A stretch of 15,542 nucleotides of DNA, taken from CAJXNP01 sp050305935. Lineage in GTDB: Bacteria > Bacteroidota > Bacteroidia > Cytophagales > Cyclobacteriaceae. Made by a program: the position numbers and the translations under genes. Shown here piece after piece: positions 14,996-15,542 of this stretch. The notes below the pieces were generated by a model. That model was not told the origin of the DNA. It saw nothing but the letters and a program-made list of their open reading frames with translations, and did not search any database. The stretch lies in contig JBNLGG010000084.1 of the NCBI GenBank assembly GCA_050305935.1, positions 1 through 15,542 on the forward strand, in the 5' to 3' direction. Within the stretch, counting starts at the first letter, position 1; the number at the start of each line of letters is the position of its first letter.

Positions 14996-15541
14996 ATGAA
15001 TCTTAGTATTCAAATAAACGATCAAATCGATAATTCGAATTTTTTCAAAGCCGTAACCAAGCTCTCGGATTATACAGATTACATTATAAAGGGAATTAGG
15101 TTTCTTTTAGGAGCCATGGGTTTAATAATTACAATCCCTCTTTTCACAATACTTTCAGTTCTCCTTTTCGTTTTGACTTTCACTTTAAAATGGCAGCTCA
15201 AAGCTGCTATAAAGACGTTTTATAATCAAGTCAGCTCATTGAGTCAAATCGAATTAATAGAAAACCATTTGTATGTTGAGAAATTGAGAGATGTTTTCCT
15301 GTCTATTCAGAAAGGGGGACCGAAGGAATCACTGTCTTTCCTATTTATGCCATTTCTCAATCAGATTTCTCAGATAAATCATTTATTGAGAGAAGCGGAA
15401 TCCACTCTTAGAAACGCCGCTTATCCAGATTTGGGTAAACCTCTTACAAGCGAGCATATTTCGGAATTAAGAACGAAGCTTTCCGGTGTAAATGATTGGG
15501 AGGATGAAGGTCTTGATATCTACGAAAAAGTCTACTGCTAA
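14996..15541 (+). CDS. Hypothetical membrane-anchored protein, 181 residues
   Basis: No known family is recognised. The frame is open to a TTG at 14948, but the first ATG, at 14996, is preferred, giving 181 residues ending in TAA at 15539-15541. A polar N-terminal region (1-33) precedes one long hydrophobic stretch at about 36-64 (FLLGAMGLIITIPL, then FTILSVLLFVLTFTL). That stretch is long enough for one extended helix or a tight membrane hairpin. The C-terminal two thirds (65-181) are amphipathic and helical, with KWQLKAAIKTFYNQVSSLSQ and a run of charged residues, probably cytoplasmic. Nothing catalytic is visible. It is divergent from the 190-residue unknown gene and equally AT-rich, so the two may form one small accessory module, although no functional link can be shown. 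The gene is complete but ends at the window edge, so its downstream partner is unseen. Confidence 0.65.
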   Translation: MNLSIQINDQIDNSNFFKAVTKLSDYTDYIIKGIRFLLGAMGLIITIPLFTILSVLLFVLTFTLKWQLKAAIKTFYNQVSSLSQIELIENHLYVEKLRDVFLSIQKGGPKESLSFLFMPFLNQISQINHLLREAESTLRNAAYPDLGKPLTSEHISELRTKLSGVNDWEDEGLDIYEKVYC

Positions 15542-15542
15542 T

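Overview
The window looks like chromosomal DNA of a Bacteroidota bacterium, most likely a Cytophagales-type marine or soil relative. The reasons are the moderately AT-rich sequence, start codons without clear Shine-Dalgarno sequences, two matches to the Bacteroidota -7 promoter element (TAnnTTTG), a DUF4301 protein, an aminotransferase with an NYPHMPTG loop, and an OmpA/LamG/carboxypeptidase-regulatory surface protein. The assignment rests on family recognition alone; no search was run.

Left part (1-7250, all minus strand). Read in transcription order these are a class I/II aminotransferase and prephenate dehydrogenase (tyrA) joined by a 4-nt ATGA overlap, a DUF4301 protein, a secreted glycoside hydrolase family 2 enzyme, and an MFS transporter of the FucP type followed by a clear intrinsic terminator. 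The first two belong to tyrosine/phenylalanine synthesis. The last two look like a small sugar-release and uptake pair. DUF4301 has no assigned function, but its motif order resembles UDP-sugar pyrophosphorylases.

Centre (7455-11448). A soluble histidine kinase with about five PAS domains, read to the right, meets a leftward OmpA-family outer-membrane protein carrying a LamG-like domain. Their stop codons are only 4 nt apart. The divergent region between the aminotransferase and the kinase carries three copies of an 11-nt T-rich motif ending in CCAA, two of them in exact tandem.

Right part (11694-15542). A two-gene ergothioneine operon (egtB, with a TTG start, then egtD, overlapping by ATGA) is followed by tRNA-Leu(GAG) and its intrinsic terminator. 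Beyond the tRNA lie two divergently transcribed, AT-rich genes of unknown function. One encodes a 190-residue protein, the other a 181-residue protein with a long hydrophobic segment. This tail is the most accessory-looking part of the window and could be the edge of an element integrated at the tRNA.

No CRISPR array, insertion sequence, rRNA gene or recognisable defence system was seen. The observations most worth following are the DUF4301/pyrophosphorylase resemblance, the repeated motif at 7264-7371, the cysteine-type EgtB signature, and the unknown pair after the tRNA.
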